From positions 1 to 64,000 of the forward strand of contig NZ_JYJF01000007.1 in NCBI RefSeq assembly GCF_000955975.1: a stretch of DNA of 64,000 nucleotides, written 5' to 3'. The translations under genes were made by a program, and so were the position numbers. Below the pieces are notes generated by a model. It was not told the DNA's origin and ran no database searches. It saw only the letters and a list, made by a program, of their open reading frames with translations. The stretch comes from Saccharothrix sp. ST-888 (lineage in GTDB: Bacteria > Actinomycetota > Actinomycetes > Streptomycetales > Streptomycetaceae). Shown piece by piece: positions 42,452 through 50,900 of this stretch; position 1 is the stretch's first letter, and each line of letters starts with the position of its first letter.

Positions 42452-42662
42452 GCCCGGGTCGTCCCCTGGTGGTCCTGGTGGTGCTGGTGGTGCTGGTGGT
42501 CCTGGTGCTGCGGGGCCGACCTGACGGATTCAGGGCCCGCCGGTAGCTCCCGGGCCGACCGGGCTTGCACGCTGAGGCGCGCAACAGCCCAAGGGGTCCG
42601 GGGGGTTGGGGTGCCACGGCACCGCTCTCCGTCGACCGCGCACACGATCACGGGAGCGAGCA

Positions 42663-43730
42663 GTGCACAGAGCATTGAGACGTACGATCACCGGCCTGGC
42701 CGCGGCGGTGGCGCTGGCCGCCGGTACCGTCGCCGTACCGGCCGCGGCGAGGGCGGACGCCGAGTCGGCCGGCGGGAGCTACCGGGTGGTCTGGGACGAC
42801 TTCCGCAGTGGCTTCACCCACGGGACGGGCGGCAAGTGGGCGCTGTCGGCCGCCGGTTCGCTGCCGGACGGGGACGGCATCGCGACCACCTCCGCGAGCG
42901 GCCTGACCGTCGTCCCGACCGGCCGCAACGCCACGACCGGCAAGCCGGCCTTCGCCTACACCACCGGCCAGGAGCACGACGGCGGCGCCGGACAGGCCGA
43001 CCACCTGAAGTGGTACGCGGTCGCCAACCACACCGCGAGCACCGGCGTCACCGGCTTCGACGCCGTCCCCGGCAAGGTGCTGACCTGCGGCGCGCGTCTG
43101 GGCGCCCGGGCCTACGGGACGGAGCAGAACCCGTTCGGTGCCGAGGTCGCCGACCCGCAGAGCGATCTGCGGCTGGCCTCCGCCGGACTGAGCGCGATCG
43201 ACTACGAGACGATGATGGTCTTCGACTTCTTCGTCACCAACACCAAGCTGTACGCCTTCTACGAGCGGCTGCCGACACCCGGCGCGGCGTACGCGCCGTT
43301 CTCCTACGCCCTCCCGGTCGCGGACCGCACCCCCGGCACCCAGCACGACCTGGCGATCTCCTACGACCGGGCGGCGGGCACGGTGGTGTGGAAGGCCGAC
43401 GGCCGCGAGGTGTTCAGCATGAACCGGCTCGGCTTCAAGCCCGCCGACCGGTCGCACCTGCTGCTGGACCTCGGCGGTACCGATCAGGCCGCCGCTCCCC
43501 GCCAACTCTCCTGCGGGCTCGGGATGTTCGCGATTCTGGACGGCGAGGGCGACAACGGGCACGGCCTGGTCAGGCTGACCGACCAGCCGGACCGCTACTA
43601 CGACCCGCACCGCGGCGCCCCGACCCCGGAGACCTTCGCCGACGACCTGAGCCTGCCCGGCAACCGGCTGTGGGGCCAGGGCGCGCAGCTCGACGTCGAC
43701 CGCGTGACGATCTCCTCGCTGCCCCGGTAG
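42663..43730 (+). CDS. Secreted DUF6081-family protein
   Basis: A 355-aa exported protein. The signal peptide HRALRRTITGLAAAVALAAGTVAVPAAARA is followed by DDFRSGFTHGTGGKWAL and a beta-rich lectin-like body (TVVPTGRNATTGKPAFAYT, DYETMMVFDFFVTNTKLYAFYERLP, DLAISYDRAAGTVVWKADGREVF). The overall form is that of a concanavalin-like jelly roll and I assign it to DUF6081 from memory of the pattern; catalytic residues are not evident. GTG at 42663 follows GGGAG with normal spacing. It stands alone between moaA and a terminator. Confidence 0.75.
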   Translation: MHRALRRTITGLAAAVALAAGTVAVPAAARADAESAGGSYRVVWDDFRSGFTHGTGGKWALSAAGSLPDGDGIATTSASGLTVVPTGRNATTGKPAFAYTTGQEHDGGAGQADHLKWYAVANHTASTGVTGFDAVPGKVLTCGARLGARAYGTEQNPFGAEVADPQSDLRLASAGLSAIDYETMMVFDFFVTNTKLYAFYERLPTPGAAYAPFSYALPVADRTPGTQHDLAISYDRAAGTVVWKADGREVFSMNRLGFKPADRSHLLLDLGGTDQAAAPRQLSCGLGMFAILDGEGDNGHGLVRLTDQPDRYYDPHRGAPTPETFADDLSLPGNRLWGQGAQLDVDRVTISSLPR

Positions 43731-43751
43731 TCCGGGGCCTTCCCCGCCCGC

Positions 43752-43792
43752 CCCGCGCTCGGGGCCCGGCCACCCCGGGGCCCGAGCGCGGG
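43752..43792. terminator. Hairpin terminator between convergent genes
   Basis: CCCGCGCTCGGG pairs with CCCGAGCGCGGG (12 bp) between the ends of the DUF6081 gene and the aquaporin gene. Confidence 0.65.
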
Positions 43793-43824
43793 AGTCGGGT
43801 CGGCAGGTCCCGGCCGGCGATCGG

Positions 43825-44595
43825 CTACCGGCGGCGCCGCACCAGGGCGGCAGCGGCGCCGGCGAGCAGTGAGCCCACCACCGGCGCGAGCAGGTAGACC
43901 CAGAGCAGTTCGGTCCGGTCGGCGAACAGCGCCGGGCCGAACTGGCGGGCGGGGTTGCCGCCGCCGCCCGACCAGGTGCTGAGCCAGACGATCTGCGCGG
44001 CGACCCCCGCACCGGTCAGCGGCGGCAGCCACGGCCCGAACCGGGGCTGCACCAGCGAGACCACCACCAGCAGCATCAGCACCAGCATGAAGGCGCCCTC
44101 GAGGGCGAAGACGGACGGCCAGGTCCAGCCCGGTGCGCGGACCAGCGCGGCGTACCCGACCTCGGCCACCTTCCGCCCCCAGACCAGCCGCCCCAGGGCC
44201 ACACCGGCCACCGAACCCGCCAACTGCGCGACCACGAGCGGCAGTACCAGGCGTCCCGGCAGCAGCCGCATCGCCCACAGGCCGACGGTGACCGACGGGT
44301 TGAGCTGGCCCGCGGTGTTGCGGCGCACCGAGATGGTGAACGCCACCGTGACGTACAGCCCGACGCCGACGCCCATGGCGGCCAGTTTGGCGTCCAGCGA
44401 GGGGAGCAGGCCACCGAGCGGTGAGGACGGGTGGAAGATCCAGCGGGCCAGCGTCATCACCAGGAAGAGGTTCCCGACCACCGCCAGGAACTCGAGGCCG
44501 CCGAGGCGCAGTACGGCCCGCAGCGGCGGCGGCCCGGCCGGTGGTGGAGTGGTGCCCGCGTCCCGGTGTGCGGGCTGGCTGGTGACGGCAGACAT
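43825..44595 (-). CDS. Aquaporin-family (MIP) channel
   Basis: A 256-aa membrane protein with six helices and two half-helix motifs: LNPSVTVGLW (NPS in place of the first NPA) and GGNPARQFGPALF (second NPA). These line the selective pore of water/glycerol channels. The aromatic/Arg filter Arg follows the second NPA (NPAR). ATG at 44595 has GGAG 6 bases upstream. Substrate (water, glycerol or other small solute) cannot be told from sequence alone. Confidence 0.88.
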   Translation of the reverse strand: MSAVTSQPAHRDAGTTPPPAGPPPLRAVLRLGGLEFLAVVGNLFLVMTLARWIFHPSSPLGGLLPSLDAKLAAMGVGVGLYVTVAFTISVRRNTAGQLNPSVTVGLWAMRLLPGRLVLPLVVAQLAGSVAGVALGRLVWGRKVAEVGYAALVRAPGWTWPSVFALEGAFMLVLMLLVVVSLVQPRFGPWLPPLTGAGVAAQIVWLSTWSGGGGNPARQFGPALFADRTELLWVYLLAPVVGSLLAGAAAALVRRRR

Positions 44596-44969
44596 CGCGG
44601 TCTCCTGAGTACGTCGGAGAGTTGGCAGATAAGGGGCTCGGCAGCGGCCCCGGCGGGCCGACGGGCTCGAAGACCATACCGGCCCCCGAGGAGCCTGTTG
44701 GGCGCGGAGGTCCGGCGGCAACCGTGCGCCGTCCAGTTCGTCAGGTCGGCTGCCGCCCGCCGCCCGTCCGGTGCCCGCCTGCTGTCCGCTTGCCGTCGGC
44801 CCGGCGCACCCGCTCTGCCACCGCGACCTGACGAAGTGCCGTGCCCGCATGGCGACCCGGCGCCGGTGCGGCCATCATGGGCCGGGTGGCACGGGAGCGC
44901 CCGACCCCCGGCGGTGCGCCGGTCGGAGTCGGACGCCGATCGAGGCGAACGGACTGAGGGGTACCCAGC
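44596..44969. other. Gene-free spacer between divergent genes
   Basis: About 370 bp containing the promoters of the aquaporin and DsbA-like genes. No operator-like repeat or small gene was convincing. Confidence 0.35.
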
Positions 44970-45671
44970 ATGAGCACTGTCGGAGAATCGGCCGGCCCCG
45001 AATCGGCCCACGTCACCGTCTGGTCGGACATCGGCTGCCCCTGGGCCAGCCTCGCGCTGCACACGTTGCGGGCCGCCGCCGCCGAGCGCGGCCAGGACCT
45101 GCTGATCGACCACCGGGCCTTCCCGCTGGAGCTGTTCAACCGCCAGCCCACCCCCAAGTACATCGTCGAGCCCGAGGTCATCGTGATCGGAGCGCGCCGT
45201 CCCGAACTGGGCTGGCGGGTCTGGTCGGGTGTCGAGTCCGACTACCCGTCGACCACGCTGCCCGCGCTGGAGGCGGTCCAGGCCGCCAAGGACCCGGCCG
45301 TCGGCGGCCTGCGCGGGAGCGACGAACTGGACGCCGCGCTGCGTTACGCCTTCTACGGCGAGAGCAAGTGCATCAGCGTCCACTCGGTGATCCTCGACCT
45401 CGCGGACAAGTGCGAGCACGTCGACGCGGAGGAGTTGGCCAAGGCGCTGGAGAGCGGCGCGGGCCGGGCCGAGGTGTACGCCCAGTGGCACGTCGCCCAG
45501 GGGCCCGACATCCAGGGCAGCCCGCACCTGTTCACCTCGGACGGCTACCAGGCCCACAACCCCGGTGCCACCTTCACCTGGACCGGAGACCCGAACCAGG
45601 GCGGGCTGCCCCGACTGGACGACTACGACCCCTCCTGGGCACAGGAGTTGCTCGACCGCGTGGCGCGGTAG
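44970..45671 (+). CDS. DsbA-family (FrnE-like) thioredoxin-fold protein
   Basis: A 233-aa cytoplasmic protein of the DsbA/FrnE fold. The active-site position reads VWSDIGCPWASLALHTL, that is CPWA with a single Cys rather than CxxC, so it resembles 2-hydroxychromene isomerase or glutathione-like members more than a dithiol oxidase. Other family pieces are DHRAFPLELFNRQP, SVHSVILDLA and QGSPHLF. No signal peptide. The ATG follows GGGG with a 9-base gap. A terminator follows. Confidence 0.83.
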   Translation: MSTVGESAGPESAHVTVWSDIGCPWASLALHTLRAAAAERGQDLLIDHRAFPLELFNRQPTPKYIVEPEVIVIGARRPELGWRVWSGVESDYPSTTLPALEAVQAAKDPAVGGLRGSDELDAALRYAFYGESKCISVHSVILDLADKCEHVDAEELAKALESGAGRAEVYAQWHVAQGPDIQGSPHLFTSDGYQAHNPGATFTWTGDPNQGGLPRLDDYDPSWAQELLDRVAR

Positions 45672-45675
45672 CGTC

Positions 45676-45702
45676 CCCCGGGGCGGCGGCACCGCCCCGG
45701 GG
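45676..45702 (+). terminator. Hairpin terminator after the DsbA-like gene
   Basis: CCCCGGGGCGG and CCGCCCCGGGG form a perfect 11-bp stem with a 5-nt loop directly after the stop codon. Confidence 0.7.
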
Positions 45703-45819
45703 ATCGGGGGTGTGAGCCGCGCCATGTCCCCGTCCCCCCGTTGCGGCGACTTGACCGGGTATGACTGCCCTGGTGTGCTGGTGCGCCGTCAGACGTCACA
45801 CCATTCGGGGGAGACCACA

Positions 45820-45942
45820 GTGCGCGCCGGCCGTACCGCCCTGTCCGCGATAGCCCTGCTGCTCGCCGCCGCGCCGGTCCTGACGGCCTGCAGCGGCGGC
45901 GGACCGTCCGACGACTCCGTGCTGCACCAGTGCGGGGCTTGA
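45820..45942 (+). CDS. Tiny 40-aa lipoprotein
   Basis: A GTG preceded by GGGGGAG (6-base gap) opens a 40-codon gene. Residues 1-23 are a signal peptide ending in the lipobox LTAC: RAGRTALSAIALLLAAAPV, then LTAC. The mature part would be only 17 residues, CSGGGPSDDSVLHQCGA, with a lipid-modified first Cys and a second Cys near the end. I know no family. The strong ribosome site and perfect lipoprotein signal support it as real. It stands alone between a terminator and the convergent DUF6204 gene. Confidence 0.55.
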   Translation: MRAGRTALSAIALLLAAAPVLTACSGGGPSDDSVLHQCGA

Positions 45943-46074
45943 AGGGCCCCGCGCGGTCGGCGGCACCCGCGTGAGCACCGCCGCCACCACCGCTGCACAC
46001 GCTCGGCCGGCCGGCCGGCCCAGCCCCGGAGCCGGGCGGAGCGGCCGGAGCGGTGGCAGGTGCAGGTGCGGTCG

Positions 46075-46407
46075 TCAGCGCCGCGGACGGCGGATCTTCA
46101 TGTCGTCGACGCTGGTGGCGGTGGCGCGCAGCACGCCGTGCCCGAGGCCTCGGGCGGCGAGTGCTGTGGCCGCCCGGTCGCAGGCGTACTCGACCGCCAT
46201 CTCGTCCTCCTCGTCGGCGGGCTGCCGGACCACGCAGCGGAATGAGAAGGCGCGCAGCGCCCGGTCGTAGATGAGGCTGCCCTCGTCGGTGAAGGCCGCG
46301 TTGAGGATGTCGTGCCGGTCGGCGGTCGCGAGCAGCTCGGCCCGCTGGGCGTCGTCGAGGTCCGCGAAGACGCCGCGGACGATGACCCGGTAGGTGCGGT
46401 CACTCAT
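46075..46407 (-). CDS. DUF6204-family small protein
   Basis: A 110-aa protein (YRVIVRGVFADLDDAQRAELLATADRHDILNAAFTDEGSLIYDRALRAFSFRCVV) with an alternating strand-helix pattern that resembles a ferredoxin-like fold. The sequence matches what I recall as DUF6204, a short actinobacterial family without known function. No signal or membrane segments. Its upstream side carries four copies of an octamer repeat. Confidence 0.78.
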   Translation of the reverse strand: MSDRTYRVIVRGVFADLDDAQRAELLATADRHDILNAAFTDEGSLIYDRALRAFSFRCVVRQPADEEDEMAVEYACDRAATALAARGLGHGVLRATATSVDDMKIRRPRR

Positions 46408-46426
46408 GGCTCTCGTGCTCTTCTCT

Positions 46427-46458
46427 GTTCAGGCGTTCAGGCGTTCAGGCGTTCAGGG
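46427..46458. repeat. Tandem octamer repeat
   Basis: GTTCAGGC occurs four times in a row (last copy GTTCAGGG) between the DUF6204 start and the transposase remnant. Such repeats commonly arise by slippage; no function is evident. Confidence 0.8.
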
Positions 46459-46569
46459 GTGTCGAGGATGGCGGGGATGGCTGGGATGTCGGGCGGTGGT
46501 GCGGAGCCGCTCGGCCCGCTCCGCGTCGGCAGTGAGGCCAGTGACTCCGGTGGTGAGAGGGGCGGGCAG

Positions 46570-46965
46570 ATGGCAACGCGTGTGTTCTCCGATGAGGAGT
46601 TGGAGGCCCTGCGCTCGTTCCCGGCGATCGGCAAGGACGACCTGATCCGCTACTTCACCCTTACCTCGGCGGACGAGGCGTTCTGGCGGAAGTTCCTGCG
46701 TCCCCAGACGGTGCTCGGCGCCGCGGTGCAGTTGTGCACGCTGATTCCAGCGACGGGCGCTGCTCGGCTGCTCGCCCGTGAATGTACGACTCCCAGCTCT
46801 GTACCCGGGGGCAAAGTAGCTGCGAGTGATGCGGTGGCGGGTTCGACCGCGTCATTGGACATTCCCTTCGGCGTCTTCGGCCCCAGGCGATGGCGGTGGC
46901 ACGCCCTCCCGTTTCTGGCTGAACTGCGGGACAATTTCTTGGACTTGACACTACCTCAGGCCTGA
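46570..46965 (+). pseudogene. Remnant of a Tn3-family transposase (N-terminal DUF4158 segment)
   Basis: The first 58 residues, FSDEELEALRSFPAIGKDDLIRYFTLTSADEAFW and RKFLRPQTVLGAAVQLCTL, match the start of Tn3-type transposases. After LCTL (46743) the expected PWLGFVPD continuation is lost and the frame reads unrelated sequence to 46965. The catalytic DDE domain is absent. No terminal inverted repeats were noticed. It marks an old insertion or deletion site. Confidence 0.7.
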
Positions 46966-46990
46966 AAAGGTCTTGGGCGAAGGGGGGCGC

Positions 46991-47620
46991 ATGGGCGCGG
47001 CATCAGTGCCGGCAGCAGGCGGTCCGGCCTCAAGGTCTGGTGTTCGGGTGCGCGATCTCGTCCGCGAGATCGTCGCCGATGTCGCACCCGAGGAACTGCC
47101 TCTCGTAGAAGGGCTGTGCCAGTCCGACGACGAGAGTGTGGTAAGACGGCTCTCCGGCCGGAACCGGTCGCGTGAGCCGCTCGGCTTCGGGCTGGACGAG
47201 GTCACCGCATTGGTCTCTCCGGTGGTGTGGCTCGCCCTGGACGAGGCGGTACGCAAGAGCGTGGGTGCCGCCGTGGGGAGCGCAGGCCGGGGGTCGAGGA
47301 CGTTGCTGCGCAGGATCTTGCGCAAACCTCCTCCCGCCCGAGTCATGCCCGCCCTGACTGCCGAACAGCTGGACGCCGTACAGCGACGGGTGCAGGAGCT
47401 GGCCGCGAACAGCGGCATGGAGGAGGTGGCGGCCGTCGTGCTCGCCGAGCGAGTGGTGGCGAGGCTGGCCCTGCCCCCGAAAGAGGAGCGCAGAGGCGAG
47501 TCACACGCGCAGAACGACACGTCGACGGGCTGCACCTCGCGCTGCGGTGCGGGAGCGGCGCCATGGCGCTCGCGGCGGTGGTCGTCGCGGTTCTCTGCCG
47601 GGGCGACCGGCCGCGCGTGA
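46991..47620 (+). CDS. Helical actinobacterial protein of unknown function beside the Tn3 remnant
   Basis: A 209-aa protein, start chosen at ATG 46991 with AGGGGGG close upstream. The conserved-looking part runs VRDLVREIVADVAPEELPLVEGL, DESVVRRLSGRNRSREPLGFGLDEVTALVSPVVWLALDEAVRKSVG, then LTAEQLDAVQRRVQELAANSGMEEVAAVVLAERVVARLAL. The last 40 residues (from PPKEERR) look non-natural. In the next frame a plausible membrane segment (MALAAVVVAVLCRG) continues to 47721, so a frameshift or a second, overlapping gene near 47500 is possible. I do not recognise a named family. Confidence 0.55.
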   Translation: MGAASVPAAGGPASRSGVRVRDLVREIVADVAPEELPLVEGLCQSDDESVVRRLSGRNRSREPLGFGLDEVTALVSPVVWLALDEAVRKSVGAAVGSAGRGSRTLLRRILRKPPPARVMPALTAEQLDAVQRRVQELAANSGMEEVAAVVLAERVVARLALPPKEERRGESHAQNDTSTGCTSRCGAGAAPWRSRRWSSRFSAGATGRA

Positions 47621-47745
47621 CCGAGGGATCCGAGGAGCCGCACGGGCGTCCCGAACCCTCTGCACGGGTACGGGACGGCCGGTCGGCGGGGCGGGTGCAG
47701 CGGACTGCGGGGGCTGAGTGAGGGGGCGGTGCGGAAGGGGTCCGG

Positions 47746-48735
47746 CTAACCGGCTGCGCCGATCCGGGCCACGTACTTTCCGGTGCCGCGTCCCTCGGCG
47801 AGCAGGTCGTGTGCGGCGGGGATGTCGGCCAGGCCGGGCACCTCGGTGACCGGCAGGGTGAGCCGGCCGTCGGCGAGGAAGCCCAGGATGCGGCTCACGG
47901 CGGCGGCCACCCGGGTGGGGGCATCGGCGACCAGACCGCGGTGGCTGAACCCGCTGATGGTGAGGTTGCCGCGGAGCAGCCGCTCGACCGGCGGCAGAGC
48001 GTCGATCGGCGCGCCGGTGGCGTTGCCGAACAGGACCACCCGGCCGCCGGGGGCCGCCAGGTCCAGGTCGAGGCCCAGGGCGGTGGTGCCCAGCGGGTCG
48101 AGGACCAGGTCGACACCCCGGCCGCCGGTGGCGGACCGGATCGCCTCGGTCGGGTCACTGTCGCGGGCGAGGACGAGCTGGTAGCCGGCCCGCTCGGCCT
48201 CGGCGATCTTCTCCGGCCGACCGACCGTACCGATCAGCCGGCCCCCGCCCAGCAGCGGTACCAGCCGGGCGATCGCGGTGCCGATCCCGCCGCTCGCCGA
48301 GTGCACCAGCACGGTGTCACCGGGGTTGAACCGCCCGGCCTCGGTCAGCAGCAGGAGCGAGGTGGCCAGGCCCAGCGGCGTCGCGGCGGCCTCCGCGAGC
48401 CCCACCCCGTCCGGCACCGGCACGGTCAACTCGGCTGCGGCGAGCGCGATCTCGGACATGCCCGCACCCTTGGGCACCGCCACCACGCGGTCGCCGACGG
48501 TGAGGTCGTGGACGTCCGGGCCGAGGGCGCGGACCGTCCCCGAGACCTCCAGGCCGGGGCGGTGCGGCCAGGACGCGTAGCCGGCGTCGCCCCGGCGGGC
48601 CATCACGTCGACGAAGTTCAGTCCGGCGTGGGCGACGTCGATCGTCACCTCGCCCGGCCCCGGAACCGGTTCGTCGATCTCTGCCAGCACCGAGTTCTCG
48701 GCGCCGCCGGGGGCGGTCATCACCAAGGCACGCAT
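47746..48735 (-). CDS. Zinc-free MDR quinone oxidoreductase
   Basis: A 329-aa enzyme (MRALVMTAPGGAENSVLAEIDEPVPGPGEV, HAGLNFVDVMARRGD, HRPGLEVSGTV, VLVHSASGGIGTAIARLVPLLGG, GVDLVLDPLGTTALGL, GKYVARIG). The Rossmann loop SASGGIGTA binds NADPH. ATG has GGAGGGG 8 bases upstream. It is divergent from an ArsR-type regulator across 109 bp with two inverted repeats, so the regulator probably represses it. Substrate is unknown; quinones or enals are usual. Confidence 0.88.
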   Translation of the reverse strand: MRALVMTAPGGAENSVLAEIDEPVPGPGEVTIDVAHAGLNFVDVMARRGDAGYASWPHRPGLEVSGTVRALGPDVHDLTVGDRVVAVPKGAGMSEIALAAAELTVPVPDGVGLAEAAATPLGLATSLLLLTEAGRFNPGDTVLVHSASGGIGTAIARLVPLLGGGRLIGTVGRPEKIAEAERAGYQLVLARDSDPTEAIRSATGGRGVDLVLDPLGTTALGLDLDLAAPGGRVVLFGNATGAPIDALPPVERLLRGNLTISGFSHRGLVADAPTRVAAAVSRILGFLADGRLTLPVTEVPGLADIPAAHDLLAEGRGTGKYVARIGAAG

Positions 48736-48805
48736 CTGTGGATCCCCTCCTGCGAGTACGATGTCTTTCGAAGTTCTACGAACGACGAAATTACTACCAC
48801 GGCTA

Positions 48806-48832
48806 TTCGATGAATGTCGAACATCGCTGTTC
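48806..48832. promoter_or_regulatory. Inverted repeats in the ArsR/oxidoreductase intergenic region
   Basis: TTCGA-TGAATG-TCGAA (48806-48821) and GAACA-TCGC-TGTTC (48819-48832) are adjacent perfect inverted repeats just before the ArsR ribosome site. They are candidate operators for the ArsR protein. Confidence 0.5.
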
Positions 48833-48844
48833 AGGAGGTTTCCC

Positions 48845-49213
48845 TTGGTCCGCTCGCAGCAGCGCCGCACCCCGCTCCACCATCCGGACGTCGAGGAGAT
48901 CGACCTGCTCGACGTCCTGCACGCCCTCGCCGACCCCACCCGGATGACCATCGTCCAGACCCTCTGGGCCGAACCCGAGCGGGCCTGCGGGACCTTCCCG
49001 GTCGATGTCGCGCCCTCCACGCTCAGCCACCACTTCAAGGTGCTCCGCGAGTCCGGGGTCATCCGCCAGCGCGGCGAGGCCAACCGGCGGTTGAACGAGC
49101 TGCGCCGCGACGAACTCCAGGCGCGCTTCCCCGGCGTCCTCGACGCGATCCTCGCCGCAGCGGGCCCGATCGAGCCCGGCCCCGTCGAGCCGGACCCCGT
49201 CAAGGCCGGCTGA
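48845..49213 (+). CDS. ArsR-family transcriptional regulator
   Basis: A 122-aa winged-helix repressor: DLLDVLHALADPTRMTIVQTLWAEPERACGTFPVDVAPSTLSHHFKVLRESGVIRQRGEANRRLNELRRDEL. The recognition helix is PSTLSHHFKVLRESG. The metal-binding CxC of true ArsR/SmtB sensors is absent, so it is probably a redox or small-molecule responder. TTG at 48845 is chosen because AGGAGG lies 6 bases upstream; earlier in-frame starts lack such a site. Divergent from the quinone oxidoreductase it likely controls. Confidence 0.88.
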   Translation: MVRSQQRRTPLHHPDVEEIDLLDVLHALADPTRMTIVQTLWAEPERACGTFPVDVAPSTLSHHFKVLRESGVIRQRGEANRRLNELRRDELQARFPGVLDAILAAAGPIEPGPVEPDPVKAG

Positions 49214-49267
49214 AGCGGCGCGCCCGGCGCGGGGTGCCGGCCTGGCGCCGGGCCGGGAGGAGCCCGG

Positions 49268-50188
49268 TCACGCCTCCCGGTCGAGGAACCGGGTCAGGCG
49301 GTCGTTCAGCGGGCCCGGGTCGGTCATCGGCATGGCGTGGTGCGAGAGGCCGGGCAGCACCTCGGCCTCGACGTGCGGGAGCAGCGCCCGGGCGGCGGCC
49401 GCGACCCGTGCGCCGTCGTGGGTGCGGCTGCGTTCCGCCGTCAGTACCAGGGTCGGGACGGTCAGTGCCCGCAGTTGCCCGGCCGACGGGCGTGGGCCGG
49501 TGACGGGCTTCGAGCGCGGGAAGTCGGCCGTGCCCAGTGCATGGACGGTCGACCAGGCGGGGTCGATCAGTCCGGCGGCCGGTGCCCCGCCGGTCTCCCA
49601 GGCGATGAAGTCGCGGGCCCGCGCGGCGGTCGGACGGAGCAGGAGCGGAACCGCCCGCAGCAGATAGCCCGGCCGGAACCCGGCGAAGCACTGGGTCGGG
49701 TCCAGCAGGGCGAGCCGGGTGACCCGGTGCGGGGCGTGCAGCGCGTAGCCGAGGGCCATCCAGCCGCCGTACGAGTGGCCGACCATGGCGGTCGTGGCGA
49801 GGCCGAGCCGGTCGAGGACGCTGTCCAGCCATCCGGCCAGGTCCTCGGCGCGCCGGATCGGACGGCCGTGGCGGACGCTGCGCCCCGCGTCGCCGATCAG
49901 GTCGACGGCGTACACGCGGTGGGTGGCCGCGAGCGCCGCGACGTTCGCGTACCAGACCGTCGAGGTGGCGCCGCCGCTGGGCAGCAGCACCACAGGGCGG
50001 CCGTCCGCAGGTCCGCAGGCGTTGATTCGCGTGGTTCCGTACTCGGACCGGCAGTCGATCGGCGTCGCCGGGAGAGGCCATCTGGCCAGCGCGGCGTCGT
50101 AGGCGGCGAGGAAGGCCGCCTCGGTGCCGGGTGTCCGGAACTCCGGGCGCTCGGACGCTCGGGTGGTCCGGCTGGTGGAAGTGCTCAT
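49268..50188 (-). CDS. Alpha/beta-fold hydrolase
   Basis: A 306-aa soluble hydrolase. The nucleophile elbow is VGHSYGGWMALGYAL, the oxyanion region VVLLPSGGATSTVWYANVAALA, and the catalytic His LSHHAMPMTDPGPLND near the end. The acid is probably the Glu/Asp of VLTAERSRTHD. No signal peptide. It is divergent from a MarR gene with a strong 9-bp-arm inverted repeat between them, so it is presumably the regulator's target. Substrate unknown. Confidence 0.87.
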   Translation of the reverse strand: MSTSTSRTTRASERPEFRTPGTEAAFLAAYDAALARWPLPATPIDCRSEYGTTRINACGPADGRPVVLLPSGGATSTVWYANVAALAATHRVYAVDLIGDAGRSVRHGRPIRRAEDLAGWLDSVLDRLGLATTAMVGHSYGGWMALGYALHAPHRVTRLALLDPTQCFAGFRPGYLLRAVPLLLRPTAARARDFIAWETGGAPAAGLIDPAWSTVHALGTADFPRSKPVTGPRPSAGQLRALTVPTLVLTAERSRTHDGARVAAAARALLPHVEAEVLPGLSHHAMPMTDPGPLNDRLTRFLDREA

Positions 50189-50216
50189 GGTGTGCCCCCG
50201 GATCTGGCAGGATCTA

Positions 50217-50241
50217 CTTGCCGAGCAACAGTCTCGGCAAG
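50217..50241. promoter_or_regulatory. Inverted-repeat operator between hydrolase and MarR genes
   Basis: CTTGCCGAG and CTCGGCAAG are perfect 9-bp arms separated by CAACAGT, 29 bp before the hydrolase ATG and 74 bp before the MarR ATG. It is the obvious binding-site candidate for the MarR protein and could control both genes. Confidence 0.75.
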
Positions 50242-50314
50242 CAATACACTCGCTGATCGAGATAATAGATTGGCGAGGTATCTGGCGGAAGCCGTTGCGG
50301 ACGGAAGAAGGACC

Positions 50315-50815
50315 ATGGGGACGGAGAAGGGCTCGGCGGGCACCGCCGACGGCTCGATGCAGCTGGTGCACCTGCTGCGTGCGCTCACCGTCGAACTCGA
50401 CCTGCTCGGCGGCGAGTTCGCGGGCCTGCACGGACTGCACCCGACCGATCTGCGGGCCCTGATCGCCCTGCTGGACGCCGCCCGGGCCGGTACGCAGCTG
50501 ACACCCGGCCGACTGGGGGAGCAACTGCACCTCAACTCGGCCGGGACGACGGCGCTGGTCGACCGGCTGGAACGGCTCGGGCTCATCCGGCGGGTGCGGG
50601 ACACCGGGGACCGCCGCCGGGTGCTGCTCGTGGTCGAGGAGCGGGCGATGGAGCTCGGGCAGTCGTTCTTCGGCCCGTTGATCGGCGGGATGGTGGCGGC
50701 CCTCGGCGACTTCGACGCCGCCGAACTGGCGGCGGCCCGCCGCTTCCTGGTCACGATGGCCCAGGTCGTCGCGGCCACCCGGGAGGGTCCGGCCGGCGGA
50801 GCCGCAGTGCGGTGA
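50315..50815 (+). CDS. MarR-family transcriptional regulator
   Basis: A 166-aa winged-helix protein (LHPTDLRALIALLDAARAGTQLTPGRLGEQLHLNSAGTTALVDRLERLGLIRRVRDTGDRRRVLLVVEE). The ATG follows AAGAAGGA closely. An in-frame TTG at 50270 would lengthen it by 15 residues. It is divergent from the hydrolase gene and is followed by a strong hairpin terminator. Confidence 0.88.
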   Translation: MGTEKGSAGTADGSMQLVHLLRALTVELDLLGGEFAGLHGLHPTDLRALIALLDAARAGTQLTPGRLGEQLHLNSAGTTALVDRLERLGLIRRVRDTGDRRRVLLVVEERAMELGQSFFGPLIGGMVAALGDFDAAELAAARRFLVTMAQVVAATREGPAGGAAVR

Positions 50816-50840
50816 TCCGAAGCGGCAGCCGATGCGCGGA

Positions 50841-50887
50841 ACGGCCCCGGGCCCACCGGAGGGGAGATCCGGTGGGCCCGGGGCCGT
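50841..50887. terminator. Strong hairpin terminator between convergent genes
   Basis: A perfect 19-bp stem, starting ACGGCCCCGGGCCCACCGG, with a 9-nt loop, lies between the MarR stop and the end of the large glycosyltransferase gene. Confidence 0.85.
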
Positions 50888-50900
50888 CGAGCGCGCCGCG

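Noticed and set aside
42472..42515. GGTGGTCCTGGTGGTGCTG simple repeat after moaA
   Set aside because: A short low-complexity tract beyond the stop codon with no regular array or partner gene; not a CRISPR or functional repeat.
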